DNA from: an uncultured Ruminiclostridium sp.
Lineage (GTDB): Bacteria; Bacillota; Clostridia; Oscillospirales; Ruminococcaceae
Assembly: GCA_910585505.1 (NCBI GenBank)
Contig: CAJUFF010000023.1
Span: forward strand, 1 to 25,032
Direction of reading: 5' to 3'
Length of the DNA: 25,032 nucleotides
Part shown: positions 23,974 to 25,032 of the stretch, piece after piece
How the letters are laid out: each line of letters begins with the position of its first letter
How positions within the stretch are numbered: the first letter of the stretch is position 1
Notes under the pieces: generated by a model
The model's input: only the letters and a program-made list of their open reading frames with translations
Told to the model about the DNA's origin: nothing
Database searches by the model: none
Program-made: the position numbers and the translations under genes

Positions 23974-24819
23974 ATGTATGGTGTACGCAATAACAGTGTG
24001 AACAACTTTCCCGCAGGCTACAATAACTACGGGAAAAGCAGCCCGACCCAGAATCCGTCAGAGTCACACACTGCTGCCGAAAAGAATTATACCGGCAGAA
24101 CGGATCAGATTTTATTTTCCGCTGTGCAGCGAAAGGAAAGTGAAACTTACTCAAAGCTGAGCGATAAGGCAAAGTCGTATCTTGCCGATCTTCAGAAGAA
24201 GTATCCCGGGTATGCTTTCATGATTGCCGACTATGAGACCGACGAGGAAGCCGGCCGTATTCTTTCGGAGGGCAGAGGTGAGATCAACGTTCTTATCACT
24301 CCCGATCTTGTGGAGAAAATGGCTTCCGACGAAGCAACCAGATCTAAGTATGAGGCTATCATCGACGGCGCGGCTGACCAATTCGCCGAAATCAAAGACA
24401 AACTCACCGAGGGCGGAAAATCAATTGTTGACCACCTCGGATTGACAGTCAACGGTGACGGCACTACGAGCATATATGCTTTCTTAAAACAAGGTATAAC
24501 CGGAGAGGACGGAAGCAGAACCGTCAAGAGTTCTCTTGTAGGCGAATTTACCGATATGCTCAACGCTCTTGCCGAGGCAAGAGAAAAAATGTTGGAGGAA
24601 AATAAGGACGATCCCGAAAAGCCGATTGATAAAGAGGAGGAAAAGAAAAAATCCGTATTGCCTCCTAAAAGTTTCGAGAAGTACAAAAAAGAACCGGATC
24701 CATATTCAACCGAGGAGGATTACGGCGACCTGCCTCCCGAAAGCTTTGAAAAGTATGAGGAAGCGGCTGCCGAGGCTAATGCCGAAGCGTCGGGGGTACA
24801 GATGAATTACAGCGTATAA
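23974..24819 (+). CDS. DUF6033-like protein under SigD control
   Basis: This 281-residue soluble protein has a Asn/Ser/Tyr-rich N-terminus (1-45), no signal peptide, and a central domain (about 60-200; LSDKAKSYLADLQKKYPGY, FMIADYETDEEAGRIL, INVLITPDLVEKMA). I recall that domain from the DUF6033 family of Clostridia, which has no known function. The tail is acidic and Lys/Glu-rich and repeats the motif LPP(K/E)SFEKY at about residues 229 and 256. ATG 23974 has AAAGGA at 23959-23964; the TTG at 23965 is less likely. The perfect sigma-28 promoter places it in the motility or late-flagellar regulon. A secreted flagellar-export substrate is one possible role, but this is inference. Confidence 0.75.
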   Translation: MYGVRNNSVNNFPAGYNNYGKSSPTQNPSESHTAAEKNYTGRTDQILFSAVQRKESETYSKLSDKAKSYLADLQKKYPGYAFMIADYETDEEAGRILSEGRGEINVLITPDLVEKMASDEATRSKYEAIIDGAADQFAEIKDKLTEGGKSIVDHLGLTVNGDGTTSIYAFLKQGITGEDGSRTVKSSLVGEFTDMLNALAEAREKMLEENKDDPEKPIDKEEEKKKSVLPPKSFEKYKKEPDPYSTEEDYGDLPPESFEKYEEAAAEANAEASGVQMNYSV

Positions 24820-24836
24820 TTTTGTCGGCTTACTAC

Positions 24837-24911
24837 CGGTTTTTAATTAAGTTGCGGACTTGATTAAAAACCGAATCCAAAGCGCTGATTTTCGGTTTTC
24901 CGTATTAGTGC
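24837..24911. repeat. Double-hairpin intergenic repeat, copy D
   Basis: Hairpin 1 pairs CGGTTTTTAATTAAG (24837-24851) with 24859-24873 across 15 bp, with one G-U. The linker AATCCAAA follows. Hairpin 2 pairs GCGCTGAT (24882-24889) with ATTAGTGC (24904-24911), fully paired if two G-U wobbles are allowed. The stem differs in sequence from the other copies but keeps pairing. Confidence 0.65.
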
Positions 24912-24930
24912 CTTTAACCCACGAGCAGTA

Positions 24931-24970
24931 AAAGGCCGTGACTTGCAATTGAGCGGGTCATGGCTTTTTT
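24931..24970 (+). terminator. Terminator after the DUF6033-like gene
   Basis: GCCGTGAC (24935-24942) pairs with GTCATGGC (24957-24964), one G-U wobble, followed by TTTTTT (24965-24970). Confidence 0.85.
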
Positions 24971-24982
24971 CTGATATCTAAT

Positions 24983-25032
24983 ACTGTTAACCAATTAAAA
25001 ATTGGAAAAATTGTTTTTAATTGGTTAACAGT
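24983..25032. repeat. Perfect 19-bp inverted repeat at the window edge
   Basis: Positions 24983-25001 pair perfectly with 25014-25032 around a 12-nt AT-rich centre. It could be a terminator for a gene beyond the window or one end of another element; the window stops here. Confidence 0.7.

Noticed and set aside
1..25032. CRISPR array, prophage or complete insertion sequence
   Set aside because: No regularly spaced direct repeats, cas genes, phage structural genes or intact transposase were seen.

Overview
The window reads as chromosomal DNA of a Gram-positive, low-to-mid-GC Clostridia bacterium, probably of the Ruminococcaceae/Oscillospiraceae kind. The grounds are strong AAGGAGG-type ribosome sites, TTGACA/TATAAT promoters with 17-bp spacers, the dnaX-ybaB-recR cluster, a short SRP RNA, rubrerythrin, and a surface protein with an NADTG-type C-terminal tail. 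A near-perfect SigD (sigma-28) promoter and a FapA/DUF342 protein suggest a motile or motility-derived lineage. I infer the taxon from gene content only.

Layout. 1-130: the end of a MITE-like element, then a double-hairpin repeat. 224-4481: an ABC exporter pair (ATPase plus large FtsX-like permease with extracellular coiled coils). 4483-7994: a terminator, a strong promoter, a leader containing another double-hairpin repeat, then a membrane PAS/degenerate-GGDEF protein and FapA. 8294-9058: a secreted, cell-surface protein. 9059-10117: a non-coding stretch with a terminator, an IS630-type transposase remnant, hairpins, tRNA-Gln(TTG) on the minus strand, and divergent promoters. 10118-15037: SRP RNA, dnaX, ybaB, recR and an IMP dehydrogenase on the plus strand. 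15320-22064, minus strand: rlmB, a degenerate P-type ATPase, a sialate O-acetylesterase-like protein, an IspD/TarI-family cytidylyltransferase and rubrerythrin; the last three are joined by 4-nt overlaps. 22115-22291: a complete MITE-like element. 22296-23626, minus strand: two receiver-like proteins, one with a degenerate GGDEF domain. 23782-24819: a SigD promoter driving a DUF6033-like protein. 24837-25032: a double-hairpin repeat, a terminator and a 19-bp perfect inverted repeat at the window edge.

Themes. Three proteins carry signalling folds whose active-site residues are lost (two GGDEF-like, two receiver-like domains), and one transporter-like protein keeps the P1B ATPase layout but has lost the CPC, DKTGT and GDGxND motifs. 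The window is therefore rich in apparent pseudoenzymes. The IMP dehydrogenase closely resembles the parabasalid (Tritrichomonas foetus) enzyme, matching its catalytic residue numbering. A dispersed double-hairpin repeat occurs in at least four intergenic sites with different stem sequences that remain paired, which is the best candidate here for an undescribed structured element.
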